Positions 1 to 5,158 of a stretch of DNA of 5,158 bases are shown here, piece after piece. The position numbers and the translations under genes were made by a program. The notes beneath the pieces are model-generated. The model ran no database searches. It was not told the DNA's origin and saw only the letters and a program-made list of their open reading frames with translations. Position 1 is the stretch's first letter, and every line of letters begins with the position of its first letter. The stretch is from Microcaldota archaeon. GTDB lineage: Archaea; Micrarchaeota; Micrarchaeia; Norongarragalinales; UBA97. The stretch covers positions 1-5,158 of the forward strand of contig JACRGG010000060.1 in the NCBI GenBank assembly GCA_016217775.1, written 5' to 3'.

Positions 1-284
1 CGAAATTAATTGACGTGATTAAAGTTTCTAGGCTTGATGAAAATAATTGCATCGAGCGTGAAACCGCGCTTGTTAAAGTCTTTGTCAAGGACTTTAATGC
101 CAAAAGCGAGGTGCTTTCTTACGCGCAAGCCTTTGACGCGAAGATAGTTGATGTTGCGCCAAAAACGCTTGTCGCGCAAGTCACTGGGGAAAGCAGGAAA
201 ATAGACTCGTTCGTGGAATTGCTAAAGCCGTTTGGGCTAAGGCAAGTGGCTCGGACGGGAGCGTGCGCGATGGAAAGAGAGTAA
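1..284 (+). CDS. ilvN: Acetolactate synthase regulatory (small) subunit, C-terminal part
   Basis: Regulatory subunit of acetohydroxyacid synthase, the first shared enzyme of valine, leucine and isoleucine synthesis. It binds the catalytic subunit (IlvB) in the cytoplasm, activates it and confers feedback inhibition by branched-chain amino acids. The frame is open to the left edge, the first full codon is at 3, and 93 residues are visible of a usual 160-170. The visible start, KLIDVIKVSRLDENNC, matches the end of the N-terminal ACT domain, where the family has a (Q)L(N)KLIDV.KV pattern. IERETALVKV and the stretch KIDSFVELLKPFGLRQVARTG match the C-terminal ACT-like domain of the family. The GTG at 15 is an internal Val codon, not the start. 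The stop is TAA at 282-284, and the next reading frame converges on it from the minus strand 6 nt away. The catalytic subunit would be expected upstream, outside the window. The family call is firm; ilvN versus ilvH naming is a convention. Confidence 0.93.
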   Translation, partial: KLIDVIKVSRLDENNCIERETALVKVFVKDFNAKSEVLSYAQAFDAKIVDVAPKTLVAQVTGESRKIDSFVELLKPFGLRQVARTGACAMERE

Positions 285-290
285 TTGAAG

Positions 291-419
291 TTAGGCGCCG
301 TATACTACTTCATCTATTTCACTGCTTGACTTTTCAGAACCCACGCCATAATCAATTGGCTTGAAGTCAAGCAAGCCTAATTTCTTTCGTTGTTTCTTCA
401 TTCAAAGCACCAATGCTTG
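291..419 (-). pseudogene. Detached vapB antitoxin C-terminal tail (remnant or 36-aa mini-antitoxin)
   Basis: The minus strand encodes a second copy of the C-terminal tail of the VapB antitoxin at 1413-1655. An intact 36-codon frame runs from ATG at 401-399 to TAA at 293-291. It begins MKKQRKKLGLLDFKPID and ends SSSEIDEVVYGA; VapB has RKKLGLLDFKPID and ends SREIDDVVYGG. The 13-residue core RKKLGLLDFKPID is identical. Weaker similarity continues upstream of the ATG through a TGA codon (QALVL-stop against EALALF, to about 419), with a likely deletion of about four residues. The ribbon-helix-helix DNA-binding half is absent. GGTG at 411-408 sits 6 nt before the ATG, the same spacing as in vapB. 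The frame begins 26 nt past the repaired NUDIX stop and converges on ilvN. The homology is clear. Whether the frame is expressed, or is only a decayed paralogue, cannot be settled from sequence alone. Confidence 0.75.
352..390. repeat. Direct repeat, copy 1 (vapB tail core)
   Basis: This 39-nt block matches 1474-1512 at 36 of 39 positions, in the same orientation, by direct comparison. It is the coding sequence for the tail core LGLLDFKPID. The two copies bracket the vapC and NUDIX genes, about 1.1 kb apart. The mismatches fall at third codon positions, so shared protein coding explains the match better than recent DNA duplication. Confidence 0.85.
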
Positions 420-427
420 AACGCGTT

Positions 428-598
428 TTAATCCAAGTGTTTTAAAATAAATTTTTTGATTACGTACTCGCACGATGGGGCAATTGTTTTTTGCTTGCTT
501 GAAAGGAGCTTCAATAATTCTTGTTTGGAAAAATATTTTACTCTAGTTAATTCATCCAAGTCTATTTTAAAGTCCTTTAATGGAATGTCTTTTTTGAC
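428..598 (-). pseudogene. Out-of-frame C-terminal continuation of the NUDIX gene
   Basis: If one T is dropped from the eight-T run (600-607 on the plus strand), translation continues as GVFLVKKDIPLKDF, then ELTRVKYFSKQELLKLL, ending FILKHLD at TAA 430-428. This is what a NUDIX C-terminus looks like: a closing beta strand (VFLV), then the 'V.YFS..EL..LL' segment that follows the catalytic domain in many family members, then a final helix. The repaired protein would be 178 residues, a normal length for the IPP-isomerase-like group, against 132 for the broken frame. The region has no start codon context of its own and should be read as part of the upstream gene. Confidence 0.8.
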
Positions 599-965
599 TA
601 AAAAAAACGCCGGCTAACCTCTGCTCGCGCCGGTTGTTGTGTTCTGAAAGTATTTTGCATATTCCCAGCAGTGAAAATTCTTTTTCGCCTAGATTAACCC
701 CGAGTTCTTCCTGAAACTCTCTTTGCGCCGCCTGCAAATAATTTTGATTGAATGGAAAATGCCCGCCAACCGCGTGGTCCCAAAGATTGTTGTCCGAACG
801 CTGCTGCAACAAAAGTTGTTTTTTCGAGTTGATTAAATAAGCGTAGACTTCCCTATGCAGCAAAAAATTTTCGTGGACTTCCCGCCTTGTTGCACGGCGA
901 ATTTCCCGATTGTCGCCATCAATTACCGAAAGCAATTCATTCGGGTCGTGAGGAATTTTCTTCAT
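567..965 (-). CDS. NUDIX hydrolase (IPP isomerase-like subgroup), frame broken near its C-terminus
   Basis: NUDIX proteins hydrolyse nucleoside-diphosphate-linked substrates or, in the related isopentenyl-diphosphate isomerases, isomerise IPP. The uninterrupted frame is 132 codons. The N-terminal pattern (LLSVID at 11-16, ATRREVH at 25-31, LLHREVYAYLIN at 35-46, LLLQQRS at 51-57, LWDHAVGGH at 61-69) is typical of the IPP-isomerase-like/YfcD-like group. The Nudix box starts at G68 and ends REFQEELGV (82-90), keeping the REUxEExGU core. The Glu normally found after GX5 is Gln74. After Val120 the frame passes through eight T (607-600) and ends in a tail unlike the family. The expected C-terminus continues in the neighbouring frame (428-598). 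The start is ATG at 965; no clear Shine-Dalgarno is seen, so translation may depend on readthrough from vapC, 41 nt upstream. Substrate unknown. It is either a pseudogene, a sequencing indel, or a slippage-controlled gene. Confidence 0.82.
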   Translation of the reverse strand: MKKIPHDPNELLSVIDGDNREIRRATRREVHENFLLHREVYAYLINSKKQLLLQQRSDNNLWDHAVGGHFPFNQNYLQAAQREFQEELGVNLGEKEFSLLGICKILSEHNNRREQRLAGVFFSQKRHSIKGL

Positions 966-1006
966 TTAATCACAAACAATTAAAGCAGTTTTTGTTTTTT
1001 CTGCAG

Positions 1007-1420
1007 TCATTCAAGCAAGCGGATTGAAGTTATTTGGCGAAAGCCCGAGTCGAAAGTCGCCAAGTGCGCTATTCCCTCGCTAATGCAGGTTGCGGCAATC
1101 ACGCAGTCGGTGAAGCTTAAGCCCCTTGTTTTCTTGAATAATTCCCACGCGCTGTTAAAGCGGTCGCGGTTAGTGTACAAAAGCGTGATTTGCGCGCCTA
1201 ACAGCCAGTTGCCAAACGCCTCGGCTTTTTTCCTGTCGTTAGTCTTTCGCAAGATGTACGTTATCGTCTCGTCGAAAACGTAGTCGCAGCAGAAAACAGA
1301 GCCGTATTCACCGCCGTCGATTGAGCGCATTAACTGCACTGCCTTAGGATGGAGCTCGTCGGAAGAAATAGAGCAGGCAATAAGCACACTTGAGTCCAGA
1401 AAGACCGCCAATTCAACCAC
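1007..1420 (-). CDS. vapC: VapC-type PIN-domain toxin ribonuclease
   Basis: Toxin of a type II toxin-antitoxin pair. VapC proteins are Mg2+-dependent endoribonucleases that usually cut tRNA or rRNA and are held inactive by VapB. The protein has 137 residues, normal for the family. It shows the four acidic PIN positions: D9 in FLDSSVLI, E51 in YVFDETITY, D105 in LSFTDCVIAA and D124 in TFDSGF. All are present, so the nuclease looks active. The start is GTG at 1420-1418, which overlaps the end of vapB by 8 nt; this arrangement favours translational coupling and supports that start. There is no separate Shine-Dalgarno. It is followed 41 nt later by the NUDIX gene in the same direction. The RNA target cannot be read from sequence. 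The PIN/VapC call is firm, and the pairing with the upstream antitoxin is supported by the overlap. Confidence 0.92.
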   Translation of the reverse strand: MVELAVFLDSSVLIACSISSDELHPKAVQLMRSIDGGEYGSVFCCDYVFDETITYILRKTNDRKKAEAFGNWLLGAQITLLYTNRDRFNSAWELFKKTRGLSFTDCVIAATCISEGIAHLATFDSGFRQITSIRLLE

Positions 1421-1655
1421 CGTAGACTACATCATCAATTTCCCGGCTCGCGTGCCTTCCCGCCTTGCCCAAGTCAATTGGCTTAAAGTCAAGCAACCCT
1501 AATTTCTTGCGTGGCTTTTCCCTAAAGCGGCTTATGAAAAGCGCTAGCGCCTCATTAAGCCCCTCTCCAGCCTTGATGCCGCGCCTGGCTAGAACCGACT
1601 TGAATTCCCTAAAAATATGTTCATCCACATCGCGAAAGCTTGCATTAACGTGCAT
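1413..1655 (-). CDS. vapB: VapB-type antitoxin, ribbon-helix-helix DNA-binding protein
   Basis: Antitoxin partner of the adjoining VapC. Antitoxins of this kind bind their own operator through an N-terminal ribbon-helix-helix and block the toxin's active site with an extended C-terminal tail. The 80-residue product fits this. HVNASFRDVD (2-11) would be the DNA-contacting strand, EHIFREFKSVLARRG helix A, and KAGEGLNEALALFISRF helix B. The basic linker REKPRKK then leads into the tail LGLLDFKPID (52-61), ending EIDDVVYGG. I chose ATG at 1655-1653 because AGGTGG (1667-1662) lies 5 nt upstream of it. The GTG at 1664 lies largely inside that ribosome-binding sequence and is an unlikely start. The stop TGA (1415-1413) overlaps vapC. 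A TATA box and inverted repeat upstream suggest autoregulation. The tail is repeated at 291-401. The RHH assignment is by pattern and is probable rather than proven. Confidence 0.87.
   Translation of the reverse strand: MHVNASFRDVDEHIFREFKSVLARRGIKAGEGLNEALALFISRFREKPRKKLGLLDFKPIDLGKAGRHASREIDDVVYGG
1474..1512. repeat. Direct repeat, copy 2 (inside vapB)
   Basis: This is the partner of the block at 352-390, 36 of 39 bases identical and in the same orientation. It lies inside vapB and encodes the start of its C-terminal tail. Confidence 0.85.
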
Positions 1656-1661
1656 TAAAAC

Positions 1662-1667
1662 CACCTA
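1662..1667 (-). promoter_or_regulatory. Shine-Dalgarno of vapB
   Basis: AGGTGG on the minus strand lies 5 nt before ATG 1655. It contains GGTG, the core complementary to the conserved CACC of the 16S rRNA 3' end. It decides the start of vapB and excludes the upstream GTG, which overlaps it. Confidence 0.7.
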
Positions 1668-1670
1668 AAT

Positions 1671-1688
1671 GTTTACAAGTAAACAAGT
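1671..1688. promoter_or_regulatory. Probable vapBC operator: inverted repeat between TATA box and start
   Basis: GTTTAC (1671-1676) and GTAAAC (1679-1684) form a perfect 6-bp inverted repeat around AA. The same stretch also holds a direct repeat, ACAAGT at 1675-1680 and 1683-1688, with an 8-nt period. It lies directly downstream of the TATA element, where a bound repressor would block initiation. Ribbon-helix-helix antitoxins typically bind short repeats of this kind in their own promoter. The link to VapB is inference from position and symmetry. Confidence 0.5.
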
Positions 1689-1696
1689 ATAAAAAG
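1688..1696 (-). promoter_or_regulatory. Archaeal TATA box of vapBC
   Basis: CTTTTTATA on the minus strand fits the archaeal TATA consensus. About 25 nt downstream, the usual distance to the start of transcription, falls at roughly 1664-1668, which is at or near the vapB Shine-Dalgarno. This predicts a very short 5' leader. The upstream BRE position is only weakly purine-rich. Confidence 0.55.
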
Positions 1697-1726
1697 ATTA
1701 CTAATCGCTGGTTTTGCGCGGATTTT

Positions 1727-1768
1727 CTGTTGTTATTTTTCGGCTATTATTTTTCTGCAATTATTTTA
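1727..1768. repeat. Three imperfect 14-nt tandem repeats at the smc 3' end
   Basis: On the plus strand the units are CTGTTGTTATTTTT (1727-1740), CGGCTATTATTTTT (1741-1754) and CTGCAATTATTTTA (1755-1768). They share a C.G...TTATTTT pattern. The third unit covers the last two codons and the stop of smc. On the smc strand the units are A-rich, so they do not form a U-tract terminator for smc. No function can be assigned. Confidence 0.6.
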
Positions 1769-4700
1769 CTGTTGTCACCGCTCGCGTTACGTTGTCCTCT
1801 CCTTCCTCGAGCTTGACTTGCACCAGCTTGCTTCCGGACTTGGTCATTGCAACCCCGACGAGGCAGTCCGCGGATTTGTAGACGAAGGGATTGTGCGAGA
1901 CTACCAGGAACTGGGATTCTTTAGAGAGTTCGTTAAGCAATAACGCGAGCTTGCGCGAGTTCTCCTGGTCGAGTGCCGCGTCCGCCTCGTCGAGAATGTA
2001 TATCGAGGTCGGCTTGTAAGTTTGGATGGCGAAGAGAAAGACGAGTGCGACGAGGGATTTTTCCCCCCCGCTCATCAACTCGAGGTACTTCACGTCCTTG
2101 CTTGTTAGCTTGACTTCAATAGTGAGGCCGCCGTCAAACGGTTTTTCTGGGTTCTCCAAGTAGAGAGTGCCGTCGCCTGGGAAGATTTGCGAAAATAATT
2201 TCTTGAAGTTCTTGTTTACCGCCTCGAAGACTCGCATAAACGAGCTTGTTTTCTTCCCCTCGATTTCATTGATTAAATTGATTACGGATTCCTTCTCTTG
2301 GTAGAGCTTCTCCACAAGCTTCTGCTTTTCCTTCAATTCGCTTACTTTCTCGTCGTACTGCTCGACCGCCTTTAGGTTCACCGTGCCAAGCGCCTTGATT
2401 TGCTTGTCCGCCTCGAGGCTTTTTTGCGCAACGCCCGGCATTTCATCCGCCTTATCGGTAATGGCTTTAATCCCGTCGTACTTTAGCGCCTCGGCCTTCG
2501 CGTTGTCCAGCTGGACGTCAACCCCGGCCTTCTTGATTTTGGAGACCGATAGTCCGCGATCGCACTTGTCCTTCTCGAACTCGAGTTTTGCCTTCTGGTC
2601 GCCTAGCTTAAGCACGTCTTTTTGCGCGCGTTCCTTCTCCTCGACTTGCCCGCGCACCTTGCCCGAAATCTTCTTTTGCTCGTCGCTTTTTTCCTTAAGC
2701 AACACCTTGTGCTTTGAGACGAGTTCCTCCGCGCGCATTAGCGCATCGGAGTGCTCCTTCGCGGACGCAAGCGCCTCGGACTCCTGTTTTTTCAAGGACT
2801 CGAATTGCTTTTCGTAAACGCCTTTCTCCGACAACAGCGCCTTTAGCTGGTTGTCGACTTCCGCGAACTTTATTTTCAGAGAACTCGTCTGCTCCTGCTT
2901 TTCCTTAAGCGCGCCGTCCAAGGACTTGTCCTTCTCAACCGCAGTCTGCTCGCGGGCGAGAGCCAATTTGTTGCTCAAGTCGGCAATGGCGCGGCTTAAC
3001 TTTGATTTTTCCCCGGAGAGTTCCTCGATTGATTTTTGGAAAACGGAAATTTCCCTGCTTATCTTATCGGCCGCGGCATCGGCGGACTTCCGCCTTTCCT
3101 CCTCGGTTTTCTCGCCTGCCTCGACCACCTTTAACTGCGCGAGAACAGGGTTTAGCTCGGCTTGAACCAACGCGAGTTTTTTTCTCGTCTCGCTGATTTG
3201 CTCGCGCGCGGAATAAAGCCTTGAAACCGTCTCCTCTTTTTTGCCAAGGGCCTCCTCCAAGGTTTTCTCCAGCTCGACTAGCTTTTTCTGCTGCTCTCCC
3301 GCATTGATTTTAGTCTTGTAATTCCCGCCCGTCATCAACCCGTTTTGCTCCAGCAACTCTCCTTCGAGTGTAACAATGCGGGTTTTTCCAAGGAGCTTCC
3401 CCGCGTTTTCAAGCGAGTTGACTAACAAGGTATTCGAGAGGGCAAAATTAACGGCCGCGGCGTGCTTGGAGTCGAAAGAAAGCTTGTCCAACAAAAAGCC
3501 TTGGCTCCCGCTAGCGTCGAGAAGCGACTTGTGCTCGGCGGATGGCGCGTGGTACTTTATTGAATCAAGGGGAATGAAAGTCACGCGCCCCAAGTTTTTT
3601 TTCTTGACTAACGAAATGGCGGCCTGCGCGTTCTTTGCAGAATCGACGACGACAAAATTTGATTTCGCGCCGAGAGCCACTTGAACCGGCACGGTGAACT
3701 CCGCCTTGTAGGAAATCAGGGAATCTAGGGTTCCGTGAATTCCGTCAACTTCTTTCTGGAGGGCTTCAACCAAAAGCTTTGGCTGAAAATCTTTTGGCGA
3801 GAGGTTTTTCAGCATTGCGGAAATCTCCGAGGACTTGCCGCGCAGGGAATTAATCTCGTCGTCCAAGTCCGGGAGCTCCTTGTTCAACTCGGATTCTGCC
3901 TTGAACAAGTCGCTTAACTGCTTCTCCGCACCGGAGGATGATTTCTCCAACTCGTTTTTTAATTGCGAGAGCTTGAATTTTTCCTTCGAGTAATCCGCTT
4001 GCTTGACCGCGCTTAACTTCTCCAAATCGGCCTTGCGCACTTTAAGCAATTCCGACTGCTTGCCTTCCTGCGCGGACGCGTTAGCCAAACGCTCTTTGCT
4101 CAATAAGAGCTCCTCGGTTGTTTTCTCAATAGTGGCACGCGATGAAAACGCCTTGTTGGAAAACGCGTCTGACGCCTTAATCAATTCGGATAGCTCGCTT
4201 GAAAACTGCGCGACTTGCTTTTTGAGCGCGGAGTGCGACTGGGTTGCCGCGGAGGCTTGGGTGGAAATTCCTTTGAGCTCTTCCGAAGTTTTTTGAAGCT
4301 CGAGCTTGACTTCCTTGATTTTCTCGCCGAGCTTCCTCTCCTCGTCGGCCTTTGTCGCAATAAGCTGCGAGTTGTACTTGATTGACGAGGTGAGCTCGTC
4401 TACTTGGCGCTGGAGGCTAAGCTGCTCGCCCTCGGAGCTTGCGAGAATGTCGGAATTTATTTTCTCGACCAACGCGGTTTTTTCCTCAATGCTCCTGCCC
4501 GCCTTTTGCACCAGCGACTGGACTTGCGAGAGCTGCTTCTCGAACTGCGCTATCGACTCCACCAAAGTTTTTTGCAGCGCGGTTTTCTGCTTCAAGTCAA
4601 ACTGCGCGAGAGTCGCCTTGAGTGAATCTGATTCTTTTTTTAACTCCTGGAACTTTAGCGCCGCCTGGCGGTCTGCCTCCAAGTCCTTTAAGTACTCCTC

Positions 4701-5158
4701 GCGCTCCTTAAGCACCGTGCCAGCCTCGCGAAGCTTTGAGTCGACTTGATTCAATTCCCTGAAAGCCTCCTGCTTTTTCTGCTCGTACTCCGAAACGTTG
4801 GCAACAGTATCTATCAGCCCGCGGCGGTCTTGCGCGCTCATCTCGACGATGCGCTCGACTTCCCCCTGCTTGATTATGTTCTCCAAGGAAACCGCGTGCT
4901 TGGCGAGGAATTCCTCCAAAACGTATTTCTTCACTCGCTTGCCGTCCAACGCGTACTTCGTCTTGCCGTCTTTTCTCACCGCGCGCATAATCTCGTGCTT
5001 GGCCGCGCCGTCAATCAATTCGACTTTGACTTCGGTTGACGCGTGGTCCTTGAAAATGAGGTCCTTGATTTTCTTCACGCGCATTGCCTTAAGCCGGCTC
5101 TCGCCGAAGGAAAATAATAGCGCGTCGACGATGTTGCTTTTTCCCGAGCCGTTCGGCC
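1761..5158 (-). CDS. smc: SMC chromosome-segregation ATPase, missing about the first 30 residues
   Basis: Structural-maintenance-of-chromosomes protein: an ABC-type ATPase dimer that, with kleisin partners, entraps and organises chromosomal DNA. The frame is open at the right edge, and 1131 residues are visible of an expected 1160-1170. It enters at PNGSGKSNIVDAL, the Walker A motif (5156-5118), so the true start lies outside; ATG 5084 is internal. Counting from that Met: Q-loop IIKQGEVERIV at 71-81; first coiled-coil arm about 100-440; hinge about 448-590 (DGIHGTLDSL, GRVTFIPLD, LEGELLEQNGLMTGG); second coiled coil about 595-945; C-terminal head with signature MSGGEKS at 1004-1010, Walker B IYILDEADAALD at 1028-1039 and switch His in VVSHNPF at 1061-1067. 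The signature's first residue is Met rather than the usual Leu. All ATPase motifs are intact. No ScpA-type kleisin gene follows it; the downstream neighbour is vapBC under its own promoter. Confidence 0.96.
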   Translation of the reverse strand, partial: PNGSGKSNIVDALLFSFGESRLKAMRVKKIKDLIFKDHASTEVKVELIDGAAKHEIMRAVRKDGKTKYALDGKRVKKYVLEEFLAKHAVSLENIIKQGEVERIVEMSAQDRRGLIDTVANVSEYEQKKQEAFRELNQVDSKLREAGTVLKEREEYLKDLEADRQAALKFQELKKESDSLKATLAQFDLKQKTALQKTLVESIAQFEKQLSQVQSLVQKAGRSIEEKTALVEKINSDILASSEGEQLSLQRQVDELTSSIKYNSQLIATKADEERKLGEKIKEVKLELQKTSEELKGISTQASAATQSHSALKKQVAQFSSELSELIKASDAFSNKAFSSRATIEKTTEELLLSKERLANASAQEGKQSELLKVRKADLEKLSAVKQADYSKEKFKLSQLKNELEKSSSGAEKQLSDLFKAESELNKELPDLDDEINSLRGKSSEISAMLKNLSPKDFQPKLLVEALQKEVDGIHGTLDSLISYKAEFTVPVQVALGAKSNFVVVDSAKNAQAAISLVKKKNLGRVTFIPLDSIKYHAPSAEHKSLLDASGSQGFLLDKLSFDSKHAAAVNFALSNTLLVNSLENAGKLLGKTRIVTLEGELLEQNGLMTGGNYKTKINAGEQQKKLVELEKTLEEALGKKEETVSRLYSAREQISETRKKLALVQAELNPVLAQLKVVEAGEKTEEERRKSADAAADKISREISVFQKSIEELSGEKSKLSRAIADLSNKLALAREQTAVEKDKSLDGALKEKQEQTSSLKIKFAEVDNQLKALLSEKGVYEKQFESLKKQESEALASAKEHSDALMRAEELVSKHKVLLKEKSDEQKKISGKVRGQVEEKERAQKDVLKLGDQKAKLEFEKDKCDRGLSVSKIKKAGVDVQLDNAKAEALKYDGIKAITDKADEMPGVAQKSLEADKQIKALGTVNLKAVEQYDEKVSELKEKQKLVEKLYQEKESVINLINEIEGKKTSSFMRVFEAVNKNFKKLFSQIFPGDGTLYLENPEKPFDGGLTIEVKLTSKDVKYLELMSGGEKSLVALVFLFAIQTYKPTSIYILDEADAALDQENSRKLALLLNELSKESQFLVVSHNPFVYKSADCLVGVAMTKSGSKLVQVKLEEGEDNVTRAVTTVK

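Noticed and set aside
15..17. GTG as the start of the left-edge gene
   Set aside because: The frame stays open to the window edge and the upstream residues KLID match the acetolactate synthase small subunit, so this is an internal Val codon.
285..500. Transcription terminator for ilvN
   Set aside because: T-rich patches occur (for example 485-491) but none lies close to the ilvN stop with a clean T-tract or hairpin, so I do not call one.
985..1006. Short hairpin GCAG...CTGC between vapC and the NUDIX gene
   Set aside because: The stem is only 4 bp with an A-rich loop, which is not distinguishable from chance.
1662..1664. GTG as the start of vapB
   Set aside because: It overlaps the AGGTGG ribosome-binding sequence, which is correctly spaced for the ATG at 1655; the three extra residues do not belong to the RHH strand.
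1083..1668. Plus-strand frames of 66-67 codons opposite vapC and vapB
   Set aside because: They mirror the well-supported vapBC genes on the minus strand and show no motif or ribosome-binding sequence.
2383..5039. Many plus-strand open frames opposite smc
   Set aside because: They lie antisense to a clear SMC coding region, have low-complexity Ser/Ala/Phe/Leu-rich products, and show no start signals or family motifs.
5082..5084. ATG as the start of smc
   Set aside because: The frame continues upstream through the Walker A motif (PNGSGKSN) to the window edge, so this Met is internal.
1..5158. tRNA or rRNA genes, CRISPR arrays, transposases or integrase sites
   Set aside because: Both strands were read for these. 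There are no rRNA or tRNA signatures, no regularly spaced repeats with unique spacers, and no transposase motifs; the only tandem array has contiguous 14-nt units.

Overview
The window reads as a stretch of an archaeal chromosome. The evidence is a TATA-type promoter (CTTTTTATA on the minus strand) just upstream of a toxin-antitoxin operon, GGTG-type Shine-Dalgarno sequences, a long archaeal-style SMC protein, and a VapBC pair of a type common in archaea. Placement below that level is a guess. A DPANN-like or other poorly sampled archaeal lineage would fit, but no rRNA or other marker is present to test this.

Layout, left to right. Positions 1-284 (+) hold the C-terminal part of the acetolactate synthase regulatory subunit (ilvN/ilvH), cut by the left edge. 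Positions 291-1664 (all minus) hold an AT-richer accessory block. Read in its own direction it runs: RHH antitoxin (vapB), PIN-domain toxin (vapC, overlapping vapB by 8 nt), a NUDIX hydrolase broken by one extra base in an eight-T run, and a detached copy of the vapB C-terminal tail. Positions 1656-1760 are the intergenic control region of vapBC: TATA box, an inverted repeat that is a likely operator, and a Shine-Dalgarno. A 14-nt triple tandem repeat also lies there and runs into the end of smc. Positions 1761-5158 (minus) hold nearly all of an SMC chromosome-organising ATPase, cut by the right edge just before its Walker A motif.

The two flanking genes are core functions: branched-chain amino acid synthesis and chromosome structure. 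The block between them looks like a small accessory insertion. vapB and vapC should form a self-regulated toxin-antitoxin pair. The NUDIX gene lies 41 nt downstream of vapC in the same direction and may be co-transcribed.

The most interesting signal is the 36-codon reading frame at 291-401. It repeats the C-terminal, presumably toxin-binding, tail of VapB without the DNA-binding half. Over a 13-residue core it is identical to VapB in protein, although four codons differ, all silently. It also has a GGTG sequence at the same distance from its ATG as in vapB. It may therefore be a tail-only antitoxin rather than plain debris.
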